DNA of 13,370 bases from an uncultured Lachnospiraceae bacterium (lineage in GTDB: Bacteria; Bacillota; Clostridia; Lachnospirales; Lachnospiraceae). This document shows, in pieces, positions 13,242 to 13,370 of the stretch. The translations under genes and the position numbers were made by a program. Each line of letters begins with the position of its first letter. Position 1 is the stretch's first letter. Where the stretch lies: assembly GCA_910586315.1 (NCBI GenBank), contig CAJUIP010000025.1:1-13370 (forward strand), written 5' to 3'. The notes under the pieces are model-generated. The model ran no database searches and was not told the origin of the DNA. It saw only the letters and a program-made list of their open reading frames with translations.

Positions 13242-13270
13242 ATTTTAACATGGTTTATCCGTCAGGGCAA
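13242..13270 (-). promoter_or_regulatory. Promoter of the polymerase-YolD operon
   Basis: On the minus strand TTGCCC (13270-13265), a 17-base spacer and TAAAAT (13247-13242) lie about 60 bases upstream of the polymerase start. A GCCTG/CAGGC stem (13210-13228) follows in the leader. Confidence 0.6.
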
Positions 13271-13281
13271 CCATATGTTCG
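13268..13281. promoter_or_regulatory. LexA (SOS) box-like site
   Basis: On the minus strand CGAACATATGGTTG matches the Gram-positive LexA consensus CGAACRNRYGTTYC at 12 of 14 positions, with one half-site perfect. It overlaps the -35 hexamer of the polymerase promoter, where a bound repressor would block RNA polymerase. The nature of the gene supports the call. Confidence 0.55.
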
Positions 13282-13370
13282 ATTCTTTGTTTTATTTTTT
13301 ATCTGTCCTTCCATGCAGCTTCTGTTTCCAGTCCTCCATGCTGCCTGCTGTTCACGGGGGCACCTTCTTG

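Noticed and set aside
13299..13370. A 23-codon open minus-strand frame running off the right edge, ending in TAA
   Set aside because: Could be the tail of an upstream gene, but an open stretch of this length is expected by chance and the residues match nothing I recognise.

Overview
The window looks like chromosome of a low-to-mid GC Firmicute of the class Clostridia, most likely a Lachnospiraceae member (Enterocloster/Hungatella/Clostridium clostridioforme type). The signs are strong AGGAGG-type ribosome sites, sigma-A promoters with 17-bp spacers, a UvrX-type Y-family polymerase paired with YolD, a ferredoxin-like aldo/keto reductase, a TrpB2-type tryptophan synthase and a GW-rich cell-wall-binding protein. 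The assignment comes from protein style only. I see no rRNA, tRNA, CRISPR, transposase or phage gene.

Layout. 1-292 is non-coding and unusually rich in hairpins. 293-985 (-) is a Nudix hydrolase. 1116-1424 (-) encodes an unrecognised small helical protein and 1538-1768 (+) a small Cro/CI-type HTH protein; they are divergent around a perfect dyad. 1818-2912 (-) is an aldo/keto reductase with two 4Fe-4S clusters. 3103-4476 (-) is a stand-alone TrpB2. 4709-5269 (+) is a secreted cell-wall-binding protein. 5333-6253 and 6243-7406 (-) are an overlapping MotB/OmpA-like and MotA/TolQ/ExbB-like pair (ZorB/ZorA-like), with a lipoprotein gene just upstream at 7507-8124 (-). 8352-9188 (+) is a SpoU/TrmH RNA methyltransferase behind a perfect consensus promoter. 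9234-10193 (-) is a DnaJ-class co-chaperone whose 5' end looks frameshifted or coupled to a 16-codon leader. 10495-10944 (-) is an Hsp20 small heat-shock protein. 11149-11592 and 11655-13184 (-) are YolD and a Y-family polymerase behind a LexA-like box.

Functional groupings. The polymerase and YolD form an SOS-type translesion unit. Hsp20 and the DnaJ-like protein are neighbouring stress chaperones, but a strong terminator separates them. The MotA/MotB-like pair is translationally coupled and predicts an ion-driven, peptidoglycan-anchored membrane motor with a cytoplasmic helical tail. Neither a flagellar gene nor a Zorya effector (ZorC/D/E) is next to it, so its job is open; this is the best candidate for an undescribed system here. 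The other genes look like independent transcription units with ordinary accessory metabolism.
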